Below are positions 1-8,640 of a stretch of 64,000 nucleotides of DNA, in pieces. Made by a program: the position numbers and the translations under genes. The notes beneath the pieces are model-generated. The model worked only from the letters and a program-made list of their open reading frames with translations, was not told the DNA's origin and did not search any database. The stretch's first letter is position 1. Each line of letters begins with the position of its first letter. The stretch lies in the NCBI RefSeq assembly GCF_900109465.1, contig NZ_FOAZ01000028.1, positions 1-64,000 on the forward strand. Reading direction: 5' to 3'. Origin of the DNA: Streptacidiphilus jiangxiensis (GTDB lineage: Bacteria > Actinomycetota > Actinomycetes > Streptomycetales > Streptomycetaceae).

Positions 1-609
1 CAGGGCGTGGCCGACGGTGGGCAGCAGGATGTCGCCGCGCGGCTCGTTGGGCTTGGGCTCGATGGCGAAGCGCAGGTCGTAGCCCTGGGTCTCGACGTAC
101 TCGCCGAGCAGGTCGAAGGCTTCCTTGAGCCGGTCCAGGGCGACCCGGACGTCCTTGGCGGCGCCGGACTCGGCGCCCTCGCGTCCGCCCCAGGCGACGT
201 AGACGGTCGCGCCGAGTTCGGCGGCGAGGTCGATGTTGCGGATGGTCTTGCGCAGGGCGTAGCGGCGCACGTCGCGGTCGTTGGCGGTGAAGGCGCCGTC
301 CTTGAAGACGGGGTGGGTGAACAGGTTGGTCGTCGCCATCGGCACGCGCAGGCCGCTCGCGTCGAGGGCGGACCGGAAGCGCTTGACGGTGGCCTCGCGC
401 TCGGCCTCGGAGGCGCCGAAGGGGATCAGGTCGTCGTCGTGGAAGGTGACGCCGTAGGCGCCGAGCTCGGCCAGTCGCTGCACGGACTCCACCGGGTCCA
501 GGGCCGGGCGGGTGGCGTCGCCGAACGGGTCGCGCCCCTGCCAACCGACGGTCCACAGGCCGAAGGTGAACTTGTGCGCGGGAGTGGGGACCAGGCGGTC
601 GCTGCTCAT
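1..609 (-). CDS. xylA: Xylose isomerase, C-terminus cut by window edge
   Basis: Converts D-xylose to D-xylulose in the cytoplasm, the first step of xylose use. About 203 N-terminal residues are in the window. They start with the actinobacterial-type N-terminus containing [18 protein letters not shown] catalytic His lies in [12 protein letters not shown] (His57, Asp60) and the metal-ligand Glu in [12 protein letters not shown] (Glu184). The ATG at 609 follows a GGAG box 8 nt upstream. The gene is divergent from xylB with only 96 bp between the two starts, so the two are probably controlled from one shared region by the ROK repressor encoded after xylB. The remaining half of the protein lies outside the window. 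Confidence 0.95.
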   Translation of the reverse strand, partial: MSSDRLVPTPAHKFTFGLWTVGWQGRDPFGDATRPALDPVESVQRLAELGAYGVTFHDDDLIPFGASEAEREATVKRFRSALDASGLRVPMATTNLFTHPVFKDGAFTANDRDVRRYALRKTIRNIDLAAELGATVYVAWGGREGAESGAAKDVRVALDRLKEAFDLLGEYVETQGYDLRFAIEPKPNEPRGDILLPTVGHAL

Positions 610-705
610 CTGTGGCTCCAGCCTCTATTCGTCATGGCACTGAACAAATTAGTATGCGAGGACCGGGATGGGAAGCCCGGGGCACAGTCGGCGAAGGGAA
701 GCACC
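610..705. promoter_or_regulatory. Divergent xylA/xylB control region
   Basis: This 96-bp spacer separates the two xylose genes. An AT-rich core around 641-656 (CTGAACAAATTAGTATG) stands out from the GC-rich surroundings. TAGTAT at 650-655 is a fair -10 for xylB, with a weak TTCGTC -35 at 628-633. An AAGGGA ribosome-binding site precedes the xylB GTG. The AT-rich core is the likely ROK-repressor target, but I see no clean palindrome, so the operator is inferred. Confidence 0.45.
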
Positions 706-2124
706 GTGCGGATCGTGATCGGCGTGGACAGTTCCACGCAGTCCACCAAGGCGCTGGCGGTCGACGCCGACACCGGCGCCGTGCTCGGCGAGGGCCGGGC
801 CGAGCACACCGTCAGCACCGGGCCGGGCCGGGAGAGCGATCCGGAGCAGTGGTGGCAGGCCCTGGAGCGGGCGGTCGCCGCCACCGGCCTCGCCGACCGG
901 GCCGAGGCCGTCTCCGTCGCCGCGCAGCAGCACGGGCTGGTCACCCTCGACGCGGCCGGACGGCCGGTGCGCCCTGCGACGCTCTGGAACGACGTGCGCT
1001 CCGCCCCGCAGGCCGCGGAGCTCGTGGCCGAGCTCGGCGCCGACCGCTGGGCGAAGCAGGCCGGCACGGTGCCGACCGCCGCGTTCACCGCCGCCAAGTG
1101 GGCCTGGCTGCGGGCCACCGAGCCCGAGTCGGCGGCGCGCACCAGCGCCGTGCGGCTGCCGCACGACTACCTGACCGAGCGCCTCACCGGCGAGGCCACG
1201 ACCGACCGCGGCGACGCCTCCGGAACCGGGTGGTGGACCCCGGACGGCTACGACACCGAGCTGCTCGACCGGATCGGCCTGGACGCCGCGCTGCTCCCGA
1301 CCGTCCTCTCCCCCGGCGCCGTGGCCGGGCTGACCCGTGGCGGCGGACCGCTGCCGGCGGGCCTCCCCGTCGCCACCGGGACCGGCGACAACATGGCCGC
1401 TGCCATCGGCCTCGGCCTGAACGCCGCCGACGCCGCGCAGCCCGTCCTCAGCCTCGGCACCTCCGGCACGGTCTACGCCGCCACGGCCGGCCGCCCGCAG
1501 GACCGCACCGGCACGGTCTGCGGCTTCGCGGACGCGCTCGGCGGCTGGCTGCCGCTGGCCTGCACCCTCAACTGCACGCTCGCCGTCGATCGGATCGCCG
1601 CGCTGCTGGGCCTGGACCGCGAGGCGGTCGAGGCGGGCGGCAGCGCCGTCGTGCTGCCCTACCTGGACGGCGAGCGCACGCCCGACCTCCCCGGTGCCAG
1701 CGGCCTGATCCACGGGCTGCGCCACGACACCACACCCGGCCACCTGCTCCAGGCCGCCTACGACGGCGCCGCGCACGCGCTGCTCACCGCGCTCGACGAG
1801 GTGCTGCGCGCGGGCGGCGCGAGCGACGACGCCTCGCAGCCCCTGCTGCTGATCGGCGGCGGCGCGCGCGGCCGCGCCTGGCAGCGAACGGTCCGGCGGC
1901 TGTCCGGGCGGCCCGTCCGGGTCCCGGCCGCGCAGGAGCTCGTCGCGCTGGGCGCGGCCGCCCAGGCGGCGGCCCTGCTGACCGGGGAGAGCGCCGACGC
2001 GGTCGCCCGCCGCTGGCGCACCGCCGACGGGCCGCTGCTCGACCCCCTGCCCAGGGACGACGCGGCGCTCGAACGGATCACCGATACGCTGCACCGGGCG
2101 GACGCGTTGCAGCGTTCGCTCTGA
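706..2124 (+). CDS. xylB: Xylulokinase
   Basis: FGGY-family sugar kinase that phosphorylates D-xylulose to xylulose 5-phosphate for the pentose phosphate pathway. The GTG at 706 gives 472 residues, the usual length, and follows GAAGGGA. The open frame extends far upstream, but that part is antisense to xylA and lacks kinase features. Seen: N-terminal phosphate-binding VDSSTQSTKAL (about residues 7-17), QQHGLV, LWNDVRS, the catalytic-Asp motif TGDNMAAAIG (Asp228) and the C-terminal LLIGGGARG adenosine-binding loop. It lies divergent to xylA and 39 bp before the ROK regulator, the classic actinobacterial xylose arrangement. Confidence 0.93.
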   Translation: MRIVIGVDSSTQSTKALAVDADTGAVLGEGRAEHTVSTGPGRESDPEQWWQALERAVAATGLADRAEAVSVAAQQHGLVTLDAAGRPVRPATLWNDVRSAPQAAELVAELGADRWAKQAGTVPTAAFTAAKWAWLRATEPESAARTSAVRLPHDYLTERLTGEATTDRGDASGTGWWTPDGYDTELLDRIGLDAALLPTVLSPGAVAGLTRGGGPLPAGLPVATGTGDNMAAAIGLGLNAADAAQPVLSLGTSGTVYAATAGRPQDRTGTVCGFADALGGWLPLACTLNCTLAVDRIAALLGLDREAVEAGGSAVVLPYLDGERTPDLPGASGLIHGLRHDTTPGHLLQAAYDGAAHALLTALDEVLRAGGASDDASQPLLLIGGGARGRAWQRTVRRLSGRPVRVPAAQELVALGAAAQAAALLTGESADAVARRWRTADGPLLDPLPRDDAALERITDTLHRADALQRSL

Positions 2125-2163
2125 CCGGACCAACGGGACCGACCAGGACGGGAGAACCGCGCC

Positions 2164-3492
2164 TTGCCCACCGCACTGCCCTCCGGGTCACGGGGGCCCG
2201 CATCCCAGCAGGGGATGCGCCGTCAGAACCTGGCACTGGTGCTGTCCACCGTCGCCGGATCGGCCCCACTCTCGCGGGCCACCGTCGCCGGGCGGGTCGG
2301 CCTCACCCGGGCGGCGGTCTCCAGCCTGGTCGACGAGCTTCTCGGGGCCGGGCTGCTGGTCGAGGGCGAGACCGCGCCGAGCGGCAAGGTGGGACGGCCG
2401 GGCCGCGCGCTGAGCCTGAACGCCGACGGCCCGGCCGGACTCGGCCTGGAGGTCGGGCCCGCGCACCTCGGCGCCTGCGTGGTGGACCTGGCCGGCGGGA
2501 CACGCGTCTGGCACCGCGTCCCCGCGCTCAACCGCTCCCGCCCGGCCGGACAGGTGCTCACCGAACTCGCCGAGCTCGCGGGCAGGGCCACGGCCGAGGC
2601 CGAGGCGCTGGGCCTGCGGATCGAGGGCACGGTCCTGGCCGTCCCGGGCGTCCTGGGCCCCGGGCCCGGCCACGGCGACCCGGGCGCGGAGCAAGCCGCC
2701 ACCGACCGGCACGGTACCGAGCGCGACCCCGCCGACCGGAACGCCGTCGGACGGGCTACCGCCGGGCAGCGCGCCAGGGGCCGGGAGGCGCACGAGTGGG
2801 TCGAGCACGCCCCGAACCTCGGCTGGCACCACGTCTCGCTCGCCGACCACTGGCCCGCCGGGCCGTTGCCCGTCCCGGAGCTGGAGAACGAGGCCAACCT
2901 CGGCGCCCTGGCCGAGCTCTGGAGCGGCGGCGAGAGCGCCGACACGCTCGTGCACGTCTCGGCCGAGACCGGCATCGGCGCCGCACTGCTCATCGACGGT
3001 CGGCTCTTCCGTGGCGCGGCCGGCTACGCGGGCGAGCTCGGACACGTGCCCGTCCACGCCGACGGTCCCCGCTGCACCTGCGGCGCGCGCGGCTGCCTGG
3101 AACAGTACGCGGGCGCCCGGGCGGTGCTGCGCGCGGCGGAGATCCGCGGCACGCACCGGGACCCGGTGGCCGCGCTCGTGGACCGCGCCCGCGCCGGGCA
3201 CGCGCCCACGCGCGCCGCCCTGCGGCGCGCCGGGGAGGCCTTCGGCATCGCGCTCACCGCGGCCGTCAACCTCGTCGACCCGGCCGCCGTGGTCCTGGGC
3301 GGCGCCTACGCCGAACTGTCCGAGTGGCTGCTGCCCGCGATGGCCGACGAGCTCGCGGTCCGGGTCCGTGTCCGGCCCTGGGACCCGGACGCCCTGCGCG
3401 CCTCCCGGCTCGGCCGCCGCGGCCCGCTCCTCGGTGCCGCCCACGTCACGATCCAACGGATCGTCAACGACCCGGCCCGCCTGTGGGACTGA
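2164..3492 (+). CDS. ROK-family transcriptional regulator, probable xylose repressor (XylR)
   Basis: DNA-binding ROK protein of 442 residues if translation starts at TTG 2164, which has GGGAG 9 nt upstream; an internal ATG at 2215 would trim 17 residues. The N-terminal winged helix (about residues 18-85; RQNLALVLSTVAG...LTRAAVSSLVDEL) is followed by the ROK sugar-kinase-like domain. The zinc motif CTCGARGCLEQY is at about 304-315. Its position downstream of xylB suggests it senses xylose and represses xylA/xylB. Odd feature: between VPGVLG and the conserved PNLGW there is a roughly 40-residue polar, low-complexity insertion (about 162-206) where ROK proteins normally have a short loop. Confidence 0.88.
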   Translation: MPTALPSGSRGPASQQGMRRQNLALVLSTVAGSAPLSRATVAGRVGLTRAAVSSLVDELLGAGLLVEGETAPSGKVGRPGRALSLNADGPAGLGLEVGPAHLGACVVDLAGGTRVWHRVPALNRSRPAGQVLTELAELAGRATAEAEALGLRIEGTVLAVPGVLGPGPGHGDPGAEQAATDRHGTERDPADRNAVGRATAGQRARGREAHEWVEHAPNLGWHHVSLADHWPAGPLPVPELENEANLGALAELWSGGESADTLVHVSAETGIGAALLIDGRLFRGAAGYAGELGHVPVHADGPRCTCGARGCLEQYAGARAVLRAAEIRGTHRDPVAALVDRARAGHAPTRAALRRAGEAFGIALTAAVNLVDPAAVVLGGAYAELSEWLLPAMADELAVRVRVRPWDPDALRASRLGRRGPLLGAAHVTIQRIVNDPARLWD

Positions 3493-3513
3493 TCGGCCGA
3501 CCGGTCCTCCCAC
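3483..3513. terminator. Weak hairpin over the ROK stop codon
   Basis: GTGGGA (3483-3488) pairs with TCCCAC (3508-3513), and inside it GATCGG pairs with CCGGTC. The hairpin overlaps the TGA of the regulator and faces a convergent gene. It is a modest candidate terminator without a T-run. Confidence 0.3.
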
Positions 3514-3631
3514 GCGGCTGAGCACCGCCGCACCGCCGGGCACCCGGGAGGGAGGCCTTCGGGGAGACGCTGGAGCCCACCATCGGGGGGACGGCGTGCT
3601 CGCCGCGATGACCCGACGGTCCTCACGGGTG

Positions 3632-3958
3632 TCAGTGGACGTCCGGCTCCAGCAACCGGTGCTCGCGCACCAGCCAGCAGACGGCGGTGAGCCGGCACAC
3701 GGCGTAGTCGTGACCGACCGGCTCCTGCCAGCCGATCTCCTCGAGCGCGTCGAGGAAGCCCAGCGCGTAGTCGGAGAGGTCCTCGGGGTCCGGTGCCTCG
3801 GCCGACAGGTCGGGCGAGGGGCCCCGCAGGCGTGCGCGGAGCTCGGCGACGTGCTGGTCCACGGCCGCGACGAAGCCGGGCTCGAACGCGAACTCGGCGA
3901 AGCGCGTGCCGTACGCGTCGGCGAGTCGAGCCAGGGGCGCGAACCGTATCTCGGACAT
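3632..3958 (-). CDS. Hypothetical protein, 108 aa
   Basis: Not recognised. A small, acidic, soluble, all-alpha-looking protein. The ATG at 3958 (MSEIRFAPLARL) has a GGA box about 6 nt upstream; an ATG 12 nt further upstream is possible. Visible features are a helix with AAVDQHVAELRARL, an acidic Pro-rich stretch (about 48-62) and a conserved-looking C-terminus with YALGFLDALEEIGWQEPVG and CRLTAVCWLVREH. Coding character is clear from third-position GC. It is convergent with the ROK gene and tandem with nothing obvious. No function is proposed. Confidence 0.6.
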   Translation of the reverse strand: MSEIRFAPLARLADAYGTRFAEFAFEPGFVAAVDQHVAELRARLRGPSPDLSAEAPDPEDLSDYALGFLDALEEIGWQEPVGHDYAVCRLTAVCWLVREHRLLEPDVH

Positions 3959-4057
3959 GCGTTCCAACATACGGTCCGGGAATCGGCCTGTGACCGGCCG
4001 AACGCCCACCGGTCGTGAGACCTTCGGCACACCGGCGGGCGGGGTGTCCGGCCTGGA

Positions 4058-4879
4058 TCACGCCTCCTTCGGCGCCATCTCCCAGGGCCGCTGCGGCAGC
4101 GCCTCACCGGTCTCCAGCAGCGACTTCAGGTTGGCCAGGACGGCCGGCCAGCCGTGCGAGACGTCGCCCAGCGCCTTCGCGTCCGGCAGATTCTCGTGCG
4201 TGACGGTGAGCCGCACGATGTCCTGGTACGGCTCGACGAGGAAGGTGACGACGGACGGACGGGGCTCGGCCGCGTCCGTGCCCTCCTCGCCGAAGGTGAT
4301 CACCAGGCGCGTGGGCGGATCGGCGGACAGGACGCGGCCGACGACGTCCGCGACGCCCGAGCCGTCGGTGCGCACGTGCTCCCAGCGCGAGCCCTCACGC
4401 CAGTCGGAGACGTTGGCGTGGCCCCAGTAGCGGGCTGTGAGGTCGGCGGAGGTCAGGGCGGACCAGACCTGCTGGGCGTCGGCACGGATGTAGGTCACGT
4501 AGACGTAGCTGGGCACGGAACCGGGTCCGGCGCTCATGGCTTGCTCCTCTGCCAGGTGCTTGACGACGCTGATCGTCCGGAGTCGGGGCCGGTCGAATCC
4601 CGAGATCCACCGCTCCTCGATCTCGTGGATCGGCGCGGGGTTGAGGTAGTGGAGCCGCTCCCGGCCGCGGCGGACCACGACCACCAGGTTCGCCCGCACC
4701 AGCAGGTCGAGGTGCTGTGTCGCCGACTGGCGGGTCATCGCGAGGCTCTCGCACAGCTCGCGCAGCGTCCGGCCGTTCTGCTCGCGCAGGCGGTCGAGCA
4801 GCAGGCGCCTGGTCGGATCGGCCAACGCCTTGAACGCCGCGTCGAGGCCGTCCGGGCCAGGAGGCGGGGGCAGGCTCAC
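4058..4879 (-). CDS. ArsR-type HTH fused to SRPBCC/AHSA1 domain
   Basis: A single 273-residue protein with two parts. The N-terminal winged-helix ArsR domain (about residues 10-95; FKALADPTRRLLLDRL, TRQSATQHLDLLVRANLV) is joined to a C-terminal SRPBCC/AHSA1-like domain (about 120-265; YIRADAQQVWSALTSADLTARYWG, ending near GWPAVLANLKSLLETGE). In actinobacteria these are often two separate neighbouring genes. Here the reading frame is continuous, and the internal Met at residue 115 marks the junction. The SRPBCC part probably binds a hydrophobic ligand that is read by the HTH. The gene stands alone, upstream of a DUF998 gene on the same strand. Confidence 0.85.
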   Translation of the reverse strand: MSLPPPPGPDGLDAAFKALADPTRRLLLDRLREQNGRTLRELCESLAMTRQSATQHLDLLVRANLVVVVRRGRERLHYLNPAPIHEIEERWISGFDRPRLRTISVVKHLAEEQAMSAGPGSVPSYVYVTYIRADAQQVWSALTSADLTARYWGHANVSDWREGSRWEHVRTDGSGVADVVGRVLSADPPTRLVITFGEEGTDAAEPRPSVVTFLVEPYQDIVRLTVTHENLPDAKALGDVSHGWPAVLANLKSLLETGEALPQRPWEMAPKEA

Positions 4880-4944
4880 ACCTCGATTATGCAGGTATTT
4901 GCCTGCCTGTTGTCAACGCCGACCCCCGCGTTCTTCCCCTCGCG

Positions 4945-5823
4945 TCAGGACCAGGTCGCCGCGTCACCGCCGACCCAGGTGACCTGCGCCGGGTCGTCGA
5001 GGTTCACGTCGTGGTGGCCCCGGTCGCGGCACAGGCGCAGCACGTCCTCGGCGCGGAACGCCGGACCGGCGTCGTAGCCCTGGATCTCGACGCGGCGGAA
5101 GGGGCGGGGGCCCGGCACGACCGCGTGCACGGTGACCAGTGTCTTCGCGCTCATGCCTCCAGCCTGCACCCGACCGTCACCCCAGGCATCCCGGACCGCC
5201 GCCGGATCCCGCCGCGCGAGGCCGACCGGCGCCCGCCCCGGCAGGCCCGTCAGCAGGCACGAGGCCACGACGAAGAGCGGCCAGAGCGCCTGCCCCGCCG
5301 TCAGCACGCGCTCGGCGACACCGGCGTCACCGTGCCCCCAGAGCTCCTCGAGGAACCAGAGCGCGCCGAGCAGGAAGAGCGCCGTCACCATGCCCGCCAA
5401 CATCGGGCGCAGGCCCCAGGCGGAAGGCTGGCGACTTCGACGGGCGGCGAGCGCGGGCCAGAGCGCGAGGAGGGAGTAGCCGATCACCACACCGGTGCTG
5501 TGCCGCATGGAACCGCCGCTCATCGGCACGGGCGACAGGGCGACCAGGATCGCGGTCGCTCCCCCGGCCCCCAGCGCGATCCGCCCGGCGGCACCGGCGG
5601 CTCGCAGCCCCAGCGCAGTGACGAGGTGGCACACCCCGAGCACGCCGATGGCCCCGGCCATCAGCCAGGGATCGACGGCACCGGCACCGGCGAGCTCGCT
5701 GATCGTGTCCGTGAACGGGTCGTAGCCGGGCCCCTGCAGCCCCGCGGCGACGACCCATCCCGCGACCAGCACCACCGGTGCGGCGCTCGACGACACCACC
5801 GCCCACCAGGCAACACCACGCAT
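4945..5823 (-). CDS. DUF998 membrane protein with extra C-terminal soluble module
   Basis: 292 residues. The first 210 or so form a multi-pass membrane domain with the DUF998 signature (DPFTDTISELAGAGAVDPWLM near residues 36-56) and about six hydrophobic segments. Function of the family is unknown. The C-terminal roughly 70 residues (from MSAKTLVTVHAVV, about residue 224) are soluble and end in HDVNLDDPAQVTWVGGD. They look like a small stand-alone actinobacterial protein family rather than a DUF998 tail. The internal ATG has GGAGG only 1 nt away, which is poor spacing, so a true fusion is more likely than a separate overlapping gene. Confidence 0.75.
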   Translation of the reverse strand: MRGVAWWAVVSSSAAPVVLVAGWVVAAGLQGPGYDPFTDTISELAGAGAVDPWLMAGAIGVLGVCHLVTALGLRAAGAAGRIALGAGGATAILVALSPVPMSGGSMRHSTGVVIGYSLLALWPALAARRSRQPSAWGLRPMLAGMVTALFLLGALWFLEELWGHGDAGVAERVLTAGQALWPLFVVASCLLTGLPGRAPVGLARRDPAAVRDAWGDGRVQAGGMSAKTLVTVHAVVPGPRPFRRVEIQGYDAGPAFRAEDVLRLCRDRGHHDVNLDDPAQVTWVGGDAATWS

Positions 5824-6085
5824 CGGACCACGGTAATCACGGTCCAGCCGAAATCACCACATTTGTCCTGTCGTGCTCATGGCGTGTCGCGAAGCGTCCG
5901 CAACCGTCCCGTGCATCCGGGATAACACCAACTGCCTTGCAGGAAAACAGGAATATCGAACTGAAACGGAGTCAGACACTTCCCTCGACAAAGCTCACAG
6001 CCATCACCTAGGTTCACGAACGGCTTGAGATCCGGTACCACAGCACCGCCGCGGCAGCGTCGCCGCAGCGGAGAGGGAGGAGCTC

Positions 6086-7765
6086 GTGGGTCCACGGAAC
6101 GTCAAGAAGAAACTTCTGATCGGCTGTTCGGCGCTCACCGCGCTGGCGGCCTTCACGGTGACCCCGGTCGCGGCCAGCGCCGCGACGGCCACGCAGAAGG
6201 CGGCGCCGGCCTCCGCCGCGACCGCGCAGACCGCGCGCCACAACTGCGGCAGCAACATGAGCTGGTGCACCGAGGTCGAGGACAGCGAGACGGTCTTCGG
6301 TGACGGCCACTACGTCGGGCACGACGAACCGTCCGTGCTCTTCTACAGCAACCAGGCCGGCGCCGGTAACGACAACACGTACACACTTCGCCTGCCCAAG
6401 GACCCGAAGACGCCGCCGAAGCAGGACGGCTCCGGCACCACCTGGAACTTCCAGCTGCACCCCGCCTTCTGGTTCGGCATGGCGATGTGCGACGACCAGT
6501 CCGCCCCCGGGCCCGCCAGCGGCAACGCCGCCTGCAAGCCCGACTCGGACAGCAACATCTACAACGACAGCGACCCGGCGTCGCCCCACTACATCGGCAA
6601 GCACCCGGGCAGCGCGTTCATGGAGATGCAGTTCTACCCGCCCGGCTGGGTCCCGTGGCCGGCGGGCAACAGCTGCGACGCGACCCAGTGGTGCGCCGCG
6701 CTGAACATCGACAGCCTCTCCCTGGACTACAACAAGGGACTCCAGAACAACAACGCCTGCCTGAACGAGGCGGGCGTCGAGTATGTCAACTTCGCCTTCC
6801 TGACCAGGAACGGCCAGTCGACCTCCCCGGCCGACCCGACCAACAACAACCGCTTCAACCTCGACGCCGCCCACGACTTCTTCATGAAGTCCGGCGACAA
6901 GCTGAAGCTGCACATGTTCGACACCAGCGCCGGGTTCAAGGTCGAGGTCGACGACCAGACCACCCACACGCGCGGCTCCATGACCGCCTCCGTGGCCAAC
7001 GGTTTCAAGCAGGTCAAGTTCGACCCCTCGGCGACGAGCTGCACCACCATCCCGTCCGCCTACCACCCGATGTACTCGACCTCCAGTGAGCAGACCCGCG
7101 TTCCGTGGGCGGCCCACTCGTACAGCACGGCCTACTCGGACGAGACGGGCCACTTCGAGTACTGCGCGGCCGCGGACCCCAGCACCGGCAACTGCACGCA
7201 GGCGGCCGGCAGTGCGACGCTGGACGCGGACGACAACGGGTGCTTCAACCCGAGCGACTCCACACTCGTGCGGATCGGCGGCTGCCTGGGCAACTCGCCG
7301 ACGGACGACGACTACAACGGCGTTCCGTACCAGCTGACCTGGCCGGGCACCGGCTCACCAGGAGTCGACCGGGCCACGAAGCCGACGCCCATCATCTTCT
7401 CCAGCCCGACCTTCCGTGACGGCCGGCAGTTCCAGCGGGTGGCGTTCGAGACGGACCTGCCGCGCATCGAGGACAACGACACCCTGCCCGTGCCGTGCAA
7501 CCGCACGACCGGCGCCCACTGTGTCAACCCGCCGCCCGGCGCCCAGTTCTACCCCTTCTTCTCCACCATGCGCCAGGACGGCTCGTGCCTGTGGCAGGAG
7601 GGCGGGGCGAACATCCCCGGCACGAAGAACAGCTTCGGTGGCAGCAGCCAGGCCGAGTTCGGCGGCCTGGTCCAGCTGGCCTACCCCGGAGTCGGTGGAC
7701 CCCACTTCGTCTACAACGACTTCCGGAACGTGCTGGACACCAACCCGTGCCGGTCCTCCCAGTAG
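6086..7765 (+). CDS. Secreted cysteine-rich protein of unknown function
   Basis: 559 residues from GTG 6086, preceded by GGGAGGAGCTC. A clear Sec signal peptide (NVKKKLLIGCSALTALAAF, then Ala-rich to about residue 35) precedes a mature protein with about sixteen cysteines, mostly in short motifs such as HNCGSNMSWC and NSCDATQWCAALN. This suggests many disulfides and extracellular stability. It is rich in Asn, Asp, aromatic residues and Pro and lacks obvious repeats or catalytic motifs I can name; it may be a beta-sandwich lectin- or hydrolase-like fold. It is monocistronic, with its own upstream region and a perfect 19-bp hairpin terminator after the stop. Confidence 0.8.
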   Translation: MGPRNVKKKLLIGCSALTALAAFTVTPVAASAATATQKAAPASAATAQTARHNCGSNMSWCTEVEDSETVFGDGHYVGHDEPSVLFYSNQAGAGNDNTYTLRLPKDPKTPPKQDGSGTTWNFQLHPAFWFGMAMCDDQSAPGPASGNAACKPDSDSNIYNDSDPASPHYIGKHPGSAFMEMQFYPPGWVPWPAGNSCDATQWCAALNIDSLSLDYNKGLQNNNACLNEAGVEYVNFAFLTRNGQSTSPADPTNNNRFNLDAAHDFFMKSGDKLKLHMFDTSAGFKVEVDDQTTHTRGSMTASVANGFKQVKFDPSATSCTTIPSAYHPMYSTSSEQTRVPWAAHSYSTAYSDETGHFEYCAAADPSTGNCTQAAGSATLDADDNGCFNPSDSTLVRIGGCLGNSPTDDDYNGVPYQLTWPGTGSPGVDRATKPTPIIFSSPTFRDGRQFQRVAFETDLPRIEDNDTLPVPCNRTTGAHCVNPPPGAQFYPFFSTMRQDGSCLWQEGGANIPGTKNSFGGSSQAEFGGLVQLAYPGVGGPHFVYNDFRNVLDTNPCRSSQ

Positions 7766-7794
7766 GGGCGGCCCGACGGTAGCGACGCAACGGT

Positions 7795-7832
7795 AGGAGG
7801 TGTCCGGGCCCGTACGGGCCCGGACACCTCCT
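7795..7832. terminator. Perfect 19-bp palindromic terminator
   Basis: The 38 nt from 7795 to 7832 are a perfect palindrome centred on CGTACG, with arms beginning AGGAGGTGTCCGGGCC. It lies between the secreted-protein gene and the convergent two-component genes and probably terminates both directions. Confidence 0.85.
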
Positions 7833-7838
7833 CCTTGC

Positions 7839-7946
7839 TCAGCCGAGCTCCGCGCAGAGGTCCTCCGTGGAGCCGTCGTGCGAGGCGACGTACGGGTGGT
7901 GCGCGGCGTCGATCTGGAGCGTGAGCGCCCCGCGGCGGAGCCTCAC
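7839..7946 (-). CDS. Possible 35-aa ORF after the response regulator
   Basis: GTG 7946 to TGA 7839 encodes a short peptide containing GALTLQIDAAHHPYVASHDG and ending CAELG. The codon bias is coding-like and AGGAG lies immediately upstream, though too close to the start for a good site. It sits between the response-regulator stop and the terminator. It may be a genuine small gene or the remnant of a longer one. I do not recognise it. Confidence 0.3.
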   Translation of the reverse strand: MRLRRGALTLQIDAAHHPYVASHDGSTEDLCAELG

Positions 7947-7950
7947 GCTC

Positions 7951-8640
7951 CTAGGTCCCCGGTCGGACCAGGCCGGACTCGTACGCCAGGACCACCGCCT
8001 GCGCCCGGTCCCGCAGGTCCAGCTTGGCGAAGATCCGCGCCACGTGTGTCTTCACCGTCGCCTCGCTCAGGGTCAGCGCCTCCGCCAGCTCGGCGTTGGA
8101 CAGGCCGCGGCCGACCAGGGTGAGCACCTCGCGCTCCCGCGGAGTGAGCGGGGCCAGGGATTCGGCGATCTCCGGGACCCCCGGCTCCGGCGCGGCAAAG
8201 CGTTCGACGAGGCGGCGGGTGATCGAGGGGGCGAGCAGCGCGTCGCCGGTGTCGACCAGCCGGACCGCCGCCGCGAGATGAGCAGCCGTCACATCCTTGA
8301 GCAGGAAGCCGCTCGCGCCCGCGGCCAGCGCCGCGTAGACGTAGCGGTCGAGGTCGAAGGTGGTGAGCATCAGGACCCGGCAGGAGGGGTCGTGGGCGAG
8401 GATCCTGCGGGCGGCCTCCAGGCCGTCGAGGTTGGGCATGCGGATGTCCATCAGCACGACGTCCGGCCGCAGTCGCCGCGCCGCTGCAACCGCCTCCACG
8501 CCGTCCGCGGCCTCGCCGACCACGTCGATGCCGCGGCTGGTGAGGATCAGGCGGAAGCCCGTGCGGATCAGCTCCTGGTCGTCGGCGATGACGACCCGTG
8601 GGGCCCGCTGCTCGGTGCCGGTCACGTCAGCGCCGGTCAC
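7951..8640 (-). CDS. NarL/LuxR-family response regulator
   Basis: Cytoplasmic DNA-binding response regulator of 229 residues. Receiver domain: acidic pair Asp20-Asp21, phospho-acceptor Asp65 in VVLMDIRMPN, Thr in MLTTFD, Lys in FLLKDVTAAHL. The C-terminal LuxR HTH is at about 165-225 (LTPREREVLTLVGRGLSNAELAEAL...VKTHVARIFAKL). The GTG start at 8640 overlaps the stop of the kinase gene (GTGA), so the pair is translationally coupled; a second GTG at 8625 is possible. It likely controls the divergent ABC transporter operon at 9632. Confidence 0.92.
   Translation of the reverse strand: MTGADVTGTEQRAPRVVIADDQELIRTGFRLILTSRGIDVVGEAADGVEAVAAARRLRPDVVLMDIRMPNLDGLEAARRILAHDPSCRVLMLTTFDLDRYVYAALAAGASGFLLKDVTAAHLAAAVRLVDTGDALLAPSITRRLVERFAAPEPGVPEIAESLAPLTPREREVLTLVGRGLSNAELAEALTLSEATVKTHVARIFAKLDLRDRAQAVVLAYESGLVRPGT

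Noticed and set aside
706-2124. xylB as a Family 2B encapsulin cargo
   Set aside because: Sugar kinases are among proposed Family 2B cargos, but this one is 19 kb from the shell gene, has no disordered targeting extension and sits in an ordinary xylose operon.
612-3521. A 969-codon plus-strand frame across xylB and the ROK gene
   Set aside because: Extremely Arg/Pro/Gly-rich and out of frame with two recognisable proteins.
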